A DNA stretch of 28,688 nucleotides from Anaerolineae bacterium (GCA_016926595.1 JAFGOG010000168.1:1-28688); one strand, 5' to 3'; counted from the stretch's first letter, positions 1 to 7,630 are shown. Numbers and translations: made by a program. The notes: generated by a model not told the origin, from the sequence alone.

Positions 1-281
1 GCCTGGAGCAGCGCCTTACTACCGTCCAGCAAGTGCGCAAGCTGGTCGTCGGCGAGCCGGTAGTAGATCAACGTCCCTTCGCGCCGGTCGGTCACCAAAC
101 CGGCCTGCCGCAGGGCGGCTAGTTGCTGTGAAACGTAGGGCTGCCGCTGGCCCAGGATCGTCGTCAAGTGGCAGACGCACGCTTCCTGCCGTGCCAAAAT
201 ATCCAGAATGCGCAGCCGCACCGGGTGCGAGAGCGCCTGGAAAAGCTGAGCTTGCTTCTTGTAAGCGCCACTGTCTTTCAT
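1..281 (-). CDS. ArsR/SmtB-family metalloregulatory repressor (partial, 3' end cut by window)
   Basis: Reading leftward from the ATG at 281-279, the first 93 codons form a winged-helix DNA-binding domain of ArsR/SmtB type. Visible landmarks are FQALSHPVRLRILDIL near residues 14-29, the recognition-helix segment QPYVSQQLAALRQAGLV, and the wing REGTLIYYRL. Residues 35-37 read Cys-Val-Cys inside EACVCHL, at the place where classical ArsR proteins carry the ELCVCDL arsenite site. Family knowledge therefore suggests a repressor released by a soft metal or metalloid, but the ligand is an inference. An upstream ATG at 298-296 runs into a stop after six codons, so 281 is the likely start. The gene runs opposite to gcvPA, and its promoter and a palindromic operator lie in the intergenic gap. 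The C-terminus is outside the window. Confidence 0.9.
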   Translation of the reverse strand, partial: MKDSGAYKKQAQLFQALSHPVRLRILDILARQEACVCHLTTILGQRQPYVSQQLAALRQAGLVTDRREGTLIYYRLADDQLAHLLDGSKALLQ

Positions 282-297
282 CTATCTATGACCTTCA

Positions 298-309
298 TTG
301 AATATTCAA
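298..309. promoter_or_regulatory. Palindromic operator candidate for the ArsR-like repressor
   Basis: TTGAATATTCAA is a perfect 12-bp palindrome between the predicted start of transcription and the ArsR-like start codon. ArsR/SmtB operators are typically AT-rich inverted repeats with TTGAA/TTCAA-like arms that overlap their own promoter, so autorepression is a reasonable inference. Repression of the divergent gcvPA side is possible but not shown. Confidence 0.55.
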
Positions 310-321
310 AACTTCGCACAT

Positions 322-350
322 ATTGTATACGCCAACCTCCCTCTTGTCAA
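322..350 (-). promoter_or_regulatory. sigma70-type promoter for the ArsR-like gene
   Basis: On the minus strand a perfect -35 box TTGACA (350-345) and a -10 box TACAAT (327-322) are separated by 17 bases. Transcription would start near 315, about 35 bases before the ArsR ATG. The match is exact at -35 and 5/6 at -10. Activity is inferred from sequence only. Confidence 0.7.
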
Positions 351-410
351 GTCACAAGGTCGGTGATGCACTTGGACCTTTAATCCACCCTCCACCCTCT
401 AACCTCCAAC

Positions 411-439
411 TTGGCATCATTGCTCACCTGTGGTATCCT
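411..439 (+). promoter_or_regulatory. Candidate promoter for the gcvPA operon
   Basis: TTGGCA (411-416) and TATCCT (434-439) are spaced 17 bases apart, about 75 bases before the gcvPA start. Both boxes are imperfect, so this is a weaker call than the ArsR promoter. No glycine riboswitch could be recognised in the leader. A tandem 7-mer TCCACCC (384-397) lies just upstream and has no clear role. Confidence 0.35.
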
Positions 440-512
440 GCTTCTCAATAGTCCCGTTGGATCACCTTCGTGTTTTTCGTGGTTAAATAATTCTCCCAAG
501 GAGGGATCGCAT

Positions 513-1910
513 ATGGCTCAAGACAACCCGATTGTCTACCCCTACATTCCCAACTCGGCGCCGGCCGTCAAGCAGCAGATGCTCGACGCGGTCGGCGCCG
601 GCAGTGTGGACGAGCTCTACCTGGACGTCCCCGAAAAGCTGCGCCTGACAAAGCCTCTGGACCTGCCTGAACCGTTCCTGTCCGAATATGCCCTGCGGCG
701 GCATGTCGAGGGCATCCTGGCCAGGAACCGGACCTGCCAGGAGATCCTGAGCTTCCTGGGCGCCGGCTGCTACCAGCACCACGTGCCGGCGGTGTGCGAC
801 GAGATCAACGGCCGCGGCGAGTTCCTGACCGCCTATGCCGGCGAGCCGTATGAGGATCATGGCCGCTTCCAGGCGCTGTTCGAGTATGCCAGCATGATGG
901 GCGAGCTGCTGAACATGGATGTGGTTAATGTGCCGGTCTACGATGGCCTCCAGGCCTCGGCCACCGCGTTGCGCATGGCGGCCCGCATTACCGGCCGCCG
1001 TGAAGCCCTGGTCAGCCGGACGGTCAGCCCCGACAGGTTTAGCAAGTTCTGTGACTATTGCAGCCACGTCATCACCATCCGGCCGATCGGCTACGATCGC
1101 GACACAGGCCAGCTTGACCTGCGGGAGCTGCAAGCCCACATCTCTGACCAAACTGCGGCTATCTATTTTGACAACCCCTCCTACCTGGGTTTCATCGAGC
1201 TGCAAGGCGAAGCGGTCGCCCGCCTGGCCCACGAGCACGGCGCGTTATGCGTTGTCGGCGTGAACCCCATCTCCCTGGGCATCCTGACCCCGCCGGCCGA
1301 CTATGGCGCTGACATCGTCTGCGGCGACATCCAGCCGCTCGGCATGCACATGCAGTTCGGCGGCGGCCAGGCTGGGTTTATCGCCACGCGCGATGAGCCG
1401 AGATTTGTGATGGAGTATCCCTCCCGCCTGTTCGGCATCGCTCCCACCGCAGTGCTAGGCGAATACGGCTTTGGCGACGTGGCCTATGAGCGGACTTCTT
1501 TCGCCGTCCGTGAGCAGGGCAAGGAGTGGGTCGGCACTGCGGCGGCGCTGTGGGGCATCACCGCTGGCGTTTACCTGGCCCTCATGGGGCCGCAGGGTAT
1601 GGCCGACCTCGGCGAGGGGATCATGCTCCGCGCCCGCTACGCCGCGGCGAGCATTGGCCAGATCCCCGGCGTCAAGGTTCCGTTCCTCCAGTCGCCCCAT
1701 TTCCAGGAATTCGTCGTCAATTTCGACGGCACAGGCCGGACCGTGGCCGAGGTCAATTGGGCGCTCTTGGCGCAGGGTATTCTGGGCGGCAAGGACCTCA
1801 GCGCCGAGTTCCCCGAGCTGGGCCACAGCGCTCTCTACTGCGTGACCGAAGTCCACACCCAGGCCGATGTCGACCGCCTAGTCGCCGCGCTGAAGGAGGT
1901 GCTTCGATGA
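513..1910 (+). CDS. gcvPA: Glycine dehydrogenase (decarboxylating), P-protein subunit 1
   Basis: The 465-residue product matches the N-terminal half of the glycine-cleavage P-protein in its two-subunit bacterial form (usual length about 440-460). It begins YPYIPNSAPAVKQQMLDAVG, and further family segments are FLGAGCYQHHVPAVCDEING and PYQAE-like EPYEDHGRFQALFEY. With subunit 2 and PLP it decarboxylates glycine and passes the aminomethyl group to lipoylated H-protein in the cytoplasm. The start at 513 is chosen because AAGGAGGG (498-505) lies 7 bases upstream; the reading frame stays open to 411 without another good ribosome site. The stop overlaps the gcvPB start as ATGA, so the subunits are translationally coupled. 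No H- or T-protein gene is in the window. Confidence 0.95.
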   Translation: MAQDNPIVYPYIPNSAPAVKQQMLDAVGAGSVDELYLDVPEKLRLTKPLDLPEPFLSEYALRRHVEGILARNRTCQEILSFLGAGCYQHHVPAVCDEINGRGEFLTAYAGEPYEDHGRFQALFEYASMMGELLNMDVVNVPVYDGLQASATALRMAARITGRREALVSRTVSPDRFSKFCDYCSHVITIRPIGYDRDTGQLDLRELQAHISDQTAAIYFDNPSYLGFIELQGEAVARLAHEHGALCVVGVNPISLGILTPPADYGADIVCGDIQPLGMHMQFGGGQAGFIATRDEPRFVMEYPSRLFGIAPTAVLGEYGFGDVAYERTSFAVREQGKEWVGTAAALWGITAGVYLALMGPQGMADLGEGIMLRARYAAASIGQIPGVKVPFLQSPHFQEFVVNFDGTGRTVAEVNWALLAQGILGGKDLSAEFPELGHSALYCVTEVHTQADVDRLVAALKEVLR

Positions 1911-3493
1911 GCGAGGAGATCGGCCGCGGCCGGTTCACGGACGGCAGGCCCAACCTGCGCCGCTTCCACCAGGCGCGCTGGGACGAACCGGTCATTTTTG
2001 AGCTGAGCAGCCCTGGCCAGCGGGGCATCCTGGTTCCCGAGGTGGAGGCCGATATCCGTCGCCAAGTAGGCGACATAACGGCGATCCTCCCCGGCAAGAT
2101 GCGCCGCAGAGAGCCCCCCAGACTGCCCGAGATGTCCCAGGTCCACGTGCTCAGGCACTATGTCCGACTGTCGCAGGAAAACCTTGGCGCCGACCTGAAC
2201 GTCGACGTGGGGCAGGGCACCTGCACCATGAAGTACAGCCCCAAAGTCAACGACCAGTTGGCCCGCTCGCCCAAGCTGGCCGAGCTGCACCCACTCCAGG
2301 ACGAAGACACGGTCCAGGGTATCCTCGATATCTTTTACCGCTTTGAGCAGATCCTGAAAGCCATCTCGGGCATGGACCGCTTCTCATTCCAACCGGGGGC
2401 TGGCTCGGCGGCCATCTACACCAACGCCTCGATCATCCGCGCCTACCACCGGGCTTGCGGCCAGGGCGACCAGCGCGACGAGATCATCACCACCATCTTT
2501 TCCCACCCGTCGAACGCCGCCTGCGCCAAGACTGCCGGCTTTAAGGTCATCACTCTCTACCCCGACGAGGACGGCTATCCCGACCTGGAGGCGCTCAGGG
2601 CGGCAGTCTCGGAGCGGACCGCCGGCCTGCTGATCACCAACCCCGAGGACACCGGCATCTTTAACCCCAGGATCAAAGAGTTCGTGGCCCTCGTCCACGC
2701 CGCGGGCGGCTTGTGCGCCTACGACCAGGCCAACGCCAACGGCATCCTGGGCATCACCCGCGCCCGCGATGCGGGCTTTGATCTGTGCCATTTCAACCTG
2801 CACAAGACCTTCTCCGCGCCGCACGGCTGTGGCGGGCCGGCGGTCGGTGCGGTGGGTGTGACCCACGATCTGGCCCGCTTCCTCCCGGTGCCCGTCCTCG
2901 AGTTCGACGGTCACAAATACCACTTCAACTACGACCGGCCCGACAGCATTGGCAAGGTGCGCGCCTTCGCCGGCGTTGCCCCAATCATCCTGAAGGCCTA
3001 CGCCTGGGTGATGAGCCTGGGCGCTGATGGCCTGCGCCAGGTGGCCGAGATCGCGGTGCTCAACAACAACTACCTGCTCAAGAAGGTGCTCGAGATCCCG
3101 GGCGTCAGCGCTCCGTATGCCAAGGGCAAGCGCCGCATCGAGCAGGTGCGCTACAGCTGGCAAAAGCTGGCCGAGGACACCGGCGTCCACACCGAGCAAA
3201 TCGGGCTGAGGGCGGCCGACTATGGCGTCCACTATTGGATGAGTCACCATCCCTGGATCGTGCCCGAACCGTGCACGCTAGAGCCGACCGAGTCCTACTC
3301 GAAGGATGATCTCGACGAGTACGCTGCTATCCTGGCCCACGTCGCCGCCGAAGCCTATGCCGACCCGGCGCGGGTCCAGGCTGCGCCGCACAACAGCACC
3401 ATCCACGCCATCGACCACACACCGTTTGACGACCCAGATCGCTGGGCGATTACCTGGCGTGCCTATAAGCGCAAGTCGGCAGGGGCAACCTGA
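1907..3493 (+). CDS. gcvPB: Glycine dehydrogenase (decarboxylating), P-protein subunit 2
   Basis: The 528-residue product is the C-terminal, PLP-carrying half of the P-protein. The motif NLHKTFSAPHG contains the expected Schiff-base lysine, Lys300. Upstream are the family segments FSFQPGAGSAAIYTNASIIR and the cofactor-region aspartate in CAYDQANANGILG. It partners with GcvPA in an alpha2beta2 enzyme. The ATG lies inside the gcvPA stop (ATGA) and is preceded by AAGGAGGT at 1893-1900. At 528 residues it is somewhat longer than typical subunits of about 480-500. The C-terminal region (PEPCTLEPTESYSKDDLDEY) fits the family. The four genes downstream on the same strand follow at short gaps, which suggests one operon, although a small hairpin separates this gene from the next. 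Confidence 0.95.
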   Translation: MSEEIGRGRFTDGRPNLRRFHQARWDEPVIFELSSPGQRGILVPEVEADIRRQVGDITAILPGKMRRREPPRLPEMSQVHVLRHYVRLSQENLGADLNVDVGQGTCTMKYSPKVNDQLARSPKLAELHPLQDEDTVQGILDIFYRFEQILKAISGMDRFSFQPGAGSAAIYTNASIIRAYHRACGQGDQRDEIITTIFSHPSNAACAKTAGFKVITLYPDEDGYPDLEALRAAVSERTAGLLITNPEDTGIFNPRIKEFVALVHAAGGLCAYDQANANGILGITRARDAGFDLCHFNLHKTFSAPHGCGGPAVGAVGVTHDLARFLPVPVLEFDGHKYHFNYDRPDSIGKVRAFAGVAPIILKAYAWVMSLGADGLRQVAEIAVLNNNYLLKKVLEIPGVSAPYAKGKRRIEQVRYSWQKLAEDTGVHTEQIGLRAADYGVHYWMSHHPWIVPEPCTLEPTESYSKDDLDEYAAILAHVAAEAYADPARVQAAPHNSTIHAIDHTPFDDPDRWAITWRAYKRKSAGAT

Positions 3494-3518
3494 CCGCGGG
3501 GAATGGTTACCCGCTGTA

Positions 3519-3542
3519 GGGGCAGCCCCGTGTGGCTGCCCC
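3519..3542. repeat. GC-rich hairpin (9-bp stem) between gcvPB and the NAD-kinase-like gene
   Basis: GGGGCAGCC (3519-3527) pairs perfectly with GGCTGCCCC (3534-3542) around a 6-base loop. No U-run follows, so it is not a classical terminator. Short TAGGGGC...GCCCC hairpins recur between genes in many Chloroflexota and cyanobacteria, so this may be a dispersed repeat copy. That origin is an inference from memory of such repeats. Confidence 0.6.
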
Positions 3543-3567
3543 CCCCTGCCAATTGAGGCAGTCAATC

Positions 3568-4689
3568 GTGAGCAAGAAAAAGATCGGCCTGATCGTCAAC
3601 CCTGTTGCCGGTCTCGGCGGGCGGGTGGGCCTCAAGGGCAGCGACGGCCTAGACACCCAGCGCCAGGCGCTGGCCCTGGGGGCGGTGCCCCAGGCATCCG
3701 CCCGTGCCGTCCAGGCCCTGGAACGCCTGAGTCCACTGGCCGGCCAGTTCGACCTGATCGCCTACCCGGGCGAGATGGGTGAGGCGGCCGCCAGGGCCGC
3801 TGGCTTGGCGCCGGCAGTCATCGGCGCCATCCAGCTCGGCCGGACGACCGCCGAGGACACCCGCCGGGCTGCCGCCGAGATGCTCGCCCTGCCGGTCGAC
3901 CTACTCCTCTTTGCCGGCGGCGATGGCACGGCCAGGGACGTCTGTCAGGCGGTCGGCCAGGCCCTGCCCGTTCTGGGCATTCCCGCCGGGGTCAAGATCC
4001 ATTCCGCTGTCTATGCCACCAGCCCGGCGGGTGCGGGTGACCTGGCTGCGCTCTATTTGTGGGGGAAGGTGACCAGCCAGCGCGAGGCCGAAGTGATGGA
4101 CGTAGACGAGGATGCCGTCCGACAGGGCGTCATGGCCGCCAGCCTGTACGGCTACCTTCTCATCCCTTTTCAGCGCCGCCTGGTTCAGAGCCGCAAGGCG
4201 CCCAGCGACCCGGGCGAGGCCGCGGCCATGGAGGCCATCGCCTGCCAGGTCGTCGACGGCATGGAACTGGGCCACCTGTACATCCTGGGTCCAGGCACCA
4301 CCACCCGGGCCATCGCCACCCGGTTGGGCCTGGCCAAGACCCTCACCGGCGTTGACGTGATCCTTGACGGCCGCCTCCTGGCCGCCGACGTCAGCGAGGC
4401 CCAACTCCTGGCCCTCTTGCCGGGCCGCTCCGCCTGTATCGTCGTGACCCCGATTGGCGGCCAGGGCTACCTCTTTGGCCGAGGCAACCAACAGATCAGC
4501 CCTGCTGTCATCCGGGCTGTAGGCTGTAGCAACATAACCATCGTGAGTGCGCCCCACAAGGTGCACTCTTTGGAGGGCCGGCCTTTCCTGGTCGACACCG
4601 GCGACCCGGCCCTTGACCGGCTGCTCACCGGCTACGTCCGGGTCACCACCGGTCACGGCGAGCAGATCGTCTACCGCGTGTCTTTATAG
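3568..4689 (+). CDS. ATP-NAD kinase / AcoX-like family protein
   Basis: The 373-residue product opens with SKKKIGLIVNPVAGLGGRVG and carries GGDGTARD at residues 117-124, the nucleotide-binding signature of the NAD-kinase/diacylglycerol-kinase fold. The long form with conserved GLKGSDG and PAVIRAVG segments fits the predicted ATP-NAD kinase group that includes AcoX. The true substrate of this group is poorly established, so phosphorylation of NAD or another metabolite is only an inference. The GTG at 3568 is chosen because the homologous N-terminus starts there and a GAGG lies about 10 bases upstream. An in-frame GTG at 3532 falls inside the preceding hairpin. It sits between gcvPB and two NAD-type dehydrogenases, with 15 bases to the next gene. 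Confidence 0.85.
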   Translation: MSKKKIGLIVNPVAGLGGRVGLKGSDGLDTQRQALALGAVPQASARAVQALERLSPLAGQFDLIAYPGEMGEAAARAAGLAPAVIGAIQLGRTTAEDTRRAAAEMLALPVDLLLFAGGDGTARDVCQAVGQALPVLGIPAGVKIHSAVYATSPAGAGDLAALYLWGKVTSQREAEVMDVDEDAVRQGVMAASLYGYLLIPFQRRLVQSRKAPSDPGEAAAMEAIACQVVDGMELGHLYILGPGTTTRAIATRLGLAKTLTGVDVILDGRLLAADVSEAQLLALLPGRSACIVVTPIGGQGYLFGRGNQQISPAVIRAVGCSNITIVSAPHKVHSLEGRPFLVDTGDPALDRLLTGYVRVTTGHGEQIVYRVSL

Positions 4690-4704
4690 AGATGGGAGTG
4701 GGCT

Positions 4705-5469
4705 ATGAGAGTACTAGACAGCAAGACGGCGCTTATCACCGGCGGTGCGTCGGGAATCGGCCGCGCGGCGGCCCTGCTCTTTGCCCGCGAGGGCGCGGCC
4801 GTGGCAGTGGCCGACCTCGACAAAGCCGGCGGCCAGGCGGTCGTCGATCAGATCCGGGCCGAGGGCGGCCGGGCTCTTTTCGTCCGCTGCGACGTTACCC
4901 AAGCCGCCGACTGTCGGCGGGCCGTCGAGCAGACCGTTGCTGCGCTCGGTGGGCTCGACGTGTTGTTCAACAACGCCGGCATCATCTGCCGGGCCACCGT
5001 CGTGGATGCCGGCGAGGCCGACTGGGATCGCGTTATGGCCGTCAACGTCAAGTCGGTCTTTCTGATGAGCAAATATGCCGTGCCGGTCATGGTCGCGGCT
5101 GGCGGCGGCGCCATCGTAAACACCGCCTCCGGCTGGGGCCTGGTCGGCGGCCACAAGGCGGCGGCTTACTGCGCCTCCAAGGGCGCTGTGGTCCTGCTGA
5201 CCAAGGCGATGGCTCTTGACCACGGCCCACAGGGCATCCGCGTCAACTGCATCTGCCCTGGCGACACCGACACTGCCATGCTGCGCCACGAGGCCGCCCA
5301 GCTCGGCGAGTCGCTCGATCTCTTCCTGGCAGATTCGGCTCGGCGTCCCCTCGGCCGGCTTGGCCGTCCTGAAGAGATTGCCCAAGCCGCTCTCTACCTG
5401 GCCAGCGACGCTGCCTCGTTCGTCACCGGCGCCACCCTGGTCGTCGACGGCGGCGGCACGGCCGGCTAG
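4705..5469 (+). CDS. Short-chain dehydrogenase/reductase (classical SDR, NAD-type)
   Basis: This 254-residue classical SDR has the Rossmann glycine motif TGGASGIG at residues 12-19, the NNAG motif, catalytic Ser142, and the Tyr155-x3-Lys159 pair (YCASK). Asp37 at the end of the second strand favours NAD(H) over NADP(H). The C-terminal segment ends VTGATLVVDGGGTAG, as in FabG-like oxidoreductases. The substrate cannot be read from sequence; sugar-acid or hydroxy-acid dehydrogenases and 3-oxoacyl-ACP reductase-like enzymes all look like this. The start is supported by a GGGAGTGG ribosome site about 5 bases upstream. It is followed after 18 bases by a second SDR of similar length, clearly a paralogue but quite diverged. 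Confidence 0.9.
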   Translation: MRVLDSKTALITGGASGIGRAAALLFAREGAAVAVADLDKAGGQAVVDQIRAEGGRALFVRCDVTQAADCRRAVEQTVAALGGLDVLFNNAGIICRATVVDAGEADWDRVMAVNVKSVFLMSKYAVPVMVAAGGGAIVNTASGWGLVGGHKAAAYCASKGAVVLLTKAMALDHGPQGIRVNCICPGDTDTAMLRHEAAQLGESLDLFLADSARRPLGRLGRPEEIAQAALYLASDAASFVTGATLVVDGGGTAG

Positions 5470-5487
5470 ACAAGTCAGGAGGTTCCT

Positions 5488-6240
5488 ATGCGTGGATTGA
5501 ATGGCAAGCGTGTGCTGATCACCGGTGGGGCAGGGGGTATCGGTTCGGCCACTGCGGCCCGCTTTCTGGCCGAAGGTGCCCGTGTTGCCGCCCTCGACTG
5601 CGACGGCGCGGCCCTTGCCCGCCTTGGCCGCGACCTGCCCGGGCTGGCCGGCGCCCTCCGCGCTGATGTCTCCGACCCGACGGCGGTGGTGCGCGCTTTT
5701 GAGGAGCTGGAGCAGCTTTTCGGTGGCCTGGACGTATTGATCAACAATGCCGGCATCAGTGTCCGCCAGCCATTTGTTGACATAACGCCTAGCCAATGGC
5801 GGCAGGTCATCGATGTCAACCTGGGCGGCATCTTTTACGTGGCCCAGCAGGCGGCGCGGCGCATGCTGGCCGGTGGTGGAGGTGTCATCGTGAACATGGG
5901 CTCGACCAACGGCCTGGTGGGGTATCCGAATTACGCCGACTATAACGCCTCGAAGGCTGGCGTCGTCGAGCTGACCCGTTCCATGGCTCTGGAGCTGGCG
6001 CCGACCATCCGGGTGAATGCCGTTTGTCCCGGCTTTATCCTGACCCCGATGCAGGGGGCCGAATACACGCCCGACATGCAGCGCGCCTTTGCCGACAGGG
6101 TGCCGTTGCGCCGCCTGGGCCGGCCTGAAGACGTCGCCGCCCTGTTCGCCTTTCTCGCTTCCGACGACGCGGCGTTCATCACCGGCCAGTGTTTTGTCAT
6201 CGACGGCGGCGAGCTCGCCGGCGGTCTGGCCAGCGCTTGA
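5488..6240 (+). CDS. Short-chain dehydrogenase/reductase (second SDR of the pair, NAD-type)
   Basis: The 250-residue classical SDR has TGGAGGIG at residues 12-19, Asp37 indicating NAD(H), NNAG, catalytic Ser139, and Tyr152-x3-Lys156 (YNASK). It ends ITGQCFVIDGGELAGGLASA. AGGAGG lies about 6 bases before the ATG. It is the last gene of the gcvPA-led run; after its stop comes the promoter region of the LacI-type gene. Substrate is unknown. Pairs of diverged SDRs in one operon often catalyse sequential or epimerising oxidations/reductions, but that is inference here. No clear terminator follows the stop. Confidence 0.9.
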   Translation: MRGLNGKRVLITGGAGGIGSATAARFLAEGARVAALDCDGAALARLGRDLPGLAGALRADVSDPTAVVRAFEELEQLFGGLDVLINNAGISVRQPFVDITPSQWRQVIDVNLGGIFYVAQQAARRMLAGGGGVIVNMGSTNGLVGYPNYADYNASKAGVVELTRSMALELAPTIRVNAVCPGFILTPMQGAEYTPDMQRAFADRVPLRRLGRPEDVAALFAFLASDDAAFITGQCFVIDGGELAGGLASA

Positions 6241-6337
6241 CACCGACGTCCCATACCTCTCGCGCGGTAGGCCGATGGTGTAGCTATGGTGCGGGCAGCG
6301 CCAATGTTAAAGTTTTCGAATCCTCATCGCAAACCTC

Positions 6338-6366
6338 TTGACAACACTCCAAAAATGTGCTATATT
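6338..6366 (+). promoter_or_regulatory. Consensus sigma70-type promoter of the LacI-family gene
   Basis: TTGACA (6338-6343) and TATATT (6361-6366) are separated by exactly 17 bases, giving a start of transcription near 6373. That start falls on the first of two palindromes described separately. A repressor bound there would block the promoter. Confidence 0.8.
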
Positions 6367-6372
6367 GGTTGT

Positions 6373-6384
6373 GAGAGCGCTCTC
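6373..6384. promoter_or_regulatory. LacI-family operator candidate O1
   Basis: GAGAGCGCTCTC is a perfect 12-bp palindrome with the central CpG typical of LacI/GalR-family operators. It lies immediately downstream of the -10 box, at the expected start of transcription, and is therefore well placed for autorepression by the gene that follows. Confidence 0.75.
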
Positions 6385-6423
6385 GGAATGGCCGTGGCGT
6401 GGTTCTTTTTTAAGAGCCCCGGC

Positions 6424-6435
6424 GGGAGCGCTCCC
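6424..6435. promoter_or_regulatory. LacI-family operator candidate O2
   Basis: GGGAGCGCTCCC is a perfect 12-bp palindrome that shares the GAGCGCTC core with the palindrome at 6373. The two centres are 51 bp apart, close to five helical turns. It directly abuts the ribosome site AGGGAG, so binding here could act as a roadblock or form a loop with O1. In RNA it could also form a hairpin next to the ribosome site. Confidence 0.6.
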
Positions 6436-6446
6436 AGGGAGTGCTG

Positions 6447-7466
6447 ATGGCGCTGACTTTGGAGCAGATCGCAAAACTGGCAGGAGTCTCTCGTTCGACA
6501 GTCTCACGCGTCGTCAACGATCACTGCAACGTCCGCACCGAGGTACGAGAGCGGGTTTTGAAGGTCATCCGTGAGACCGGTTATCAGCCTCACGCCGCCG
6601 CTCGCAGCCTGGTCACCCGCCGCAGCCGGATCATCGGCGTTGTCATACCCGAGGCCGTGGCGACCCTCTTCACCGATCCCTTTTTCCCTCTCTTGTTAGC
6701 TGGTGTAACAGAAATCTGCAATGCTCACCGCTACCACCTGATGCTTTCCTTGTTCGACCGGCCGTCCGGGCAGGAAGAGATGTATCAGCACGTTCTGGGT
6801 AGTGGCTACCTCGATGGGGTGATTGTGGCTTCGTTCCGGTTGGGCGAACCGCTCATTCCTGACTTGTTGCAGAAAGGGGTCCCGTTTGTCATAGTCGGGC
6901 GCCATCCCGATACGCGGGTGAACTATGTGGATGCCGACAACGTCGGCGGAGCGCGGATGGCCGTCGAGCACCTGATCCGTCTGGGTCACCGGCGGATCGG
7001 GATCATTGCTGGTCCACAGGGCATGCCCGGCAGCCAGGATCGGCTCCTGGGCTACCACCAGGCGCTTGACGCGCACCGCATCCCTGTCGAACAGGCGCTC
7101 GTCGCCGAGGGGGATTTCACCGAGAGCAGTGGTGTGACCTGCGCACAACAGTTGCTCCCCGCCGCGCCCACAGCCATGTTCGTGGCGAACGACGCCATGG
7201 CCGTCGGTGCGCTGCGGGCGCTGCGCCGTGCAGGGCTTCAGGTCCCCCAGGATGTGGCGCTGATCGGGTACGACGACGTGCCGATTGCCGCAGCGGTAGA
7301 GCCGGCGTTGACGACTGTTCGACAGCCGATTACACGGCTGGGGTCGATGGCAGCCGAAGTATTGATTGGAATGTTGAACAGTCCTAACGGAGCGGATGGG
7401 CCGCCGCACAAGGTCATACTGCCGACTGAGCTGGTTGTGCGGTATTCATGTGGTGCGTTGAAATAG
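6447..7466 (+). CDS. LacI/GalR-family transcriptional regulator
   Basis: The 339-residue product has an N-terminal LacI helix-turn-helix (LTLEQIAKLAGVSRSTVSRV, residues 3-22). A hinge helix and a periplasmic-binding-protein-like effector domain follow, with typical segments DGVIVASFR, RLGHRRIGIIAG and ALIGYDDVPIAAAVEPALTT. Length is usual for the family. ATG 6447 is preferred over the in-frame GTG at 6441 because AGGGAG ends 5 bases before it and the homologous protein starts there. It lies directly upstream of the ABC importer and glycosidase genes, so it most likely senses an oligosaccharide or a breakdown product and controls that locus. The effector is unknown. Two operator-like palindromes in its own leader suggest autoregulation. 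Confidence 0.93.
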   Translation: MALTLEQIAKLAGVSRSTVSRVVNDHCNVRTEVRERVLKVIRETGYQPHAAARSLVTRRSRIIGVVIPEAVATLFTDPFFPLLLAGVTEICNAHRYHLMLSLFDRPSGQEEMYQHVLGSGYLDGVIVASFRLGEPLIPDLLQKGVPFVIVGRHPDTRVNYVDADNVGGARMAVEHLIRLGHRRIGIIAGPQGMPGSQDRLLGYHQALDAHRIPVEQALVAEGDFTESSGVTCAQQLLPAAPTAMFVANDAMAVGALRALRRAGLQVPQDVALIGYDDVPIAAAVEPALTTVRQPITRLGSMAAEVLIGMLNSPNGADGPPHKVILPTELVVRYSCGALK

Positions 7467-7492
7467 ATCCCCTCCAGGGGGCAGTGATGACA

Positions 7493-7526
7493 CCGGCCAT
7501 GACAAGGTCCCGGTAATGCTGGCCGG
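7493..7526. repeat. Inverted repeat in the leader of the binding-protein gene
   Basis: CCGGCCA (7493-7499) and TGGCCGG (7520-7526) are perfect 7-bp arms with a 20-base loop. No U-run follows. It sits in the 210-base gap between the LacI-type gene and the solute-binding protein gene, where no LacI-like operator or convincing promoter was seen. Confidence 0.4.
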
Positions 7527-7612
7527 GATCGGATGAAGGATCCATGCCACACAGTGGCAGGAAAGGAGGTGGGGACTGGAAAAACAAAAGGGAGCCTGTT
7601 TGTGTTGTGCCA

Positions 7613-7630
7613 GGCCGCAGTCATGCGGCC
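7613..7630. repeat. Short stable hairpin upstream of the binding-protein gene
   Basis: GGCCGCA (7613-7619) and TGCGGCC (7624-7630) form a perfect 7-bp stem with a 4-base loop, 46 bases before the start codon. It may stabilise the 5' end of the transcript or be without function. Confidence 0.4.

Noticed and set aside
282..512. Possible glycine riboswitch before gcvPA
   Set aside because: The leader is short and no aptamer-like paired elements or conserved loops could be recognised.
919..1263. Alternate-frame open frames inside gcvPA, gcvPB, GH2 and GH94 genes
   Set aside because: They overlap strong family matches, are Arg/Ser/Pro-rich, and lack ribosome sites.
3532..3567. GTG start at 3532 for the NAD-kinase-like protein
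   Set aside because: It lies within a hairpin and adds residues unlike the family's usual N-terminus; GTG 3568 fits better.
4714..6243. A 509-codon open frame on the minus strand across both SDR genes
   Set aside because: It is antisense to two well-formed SDR genes, has no recognisable domain, and arises from the GC-rich codon use of the plus-strand genes.
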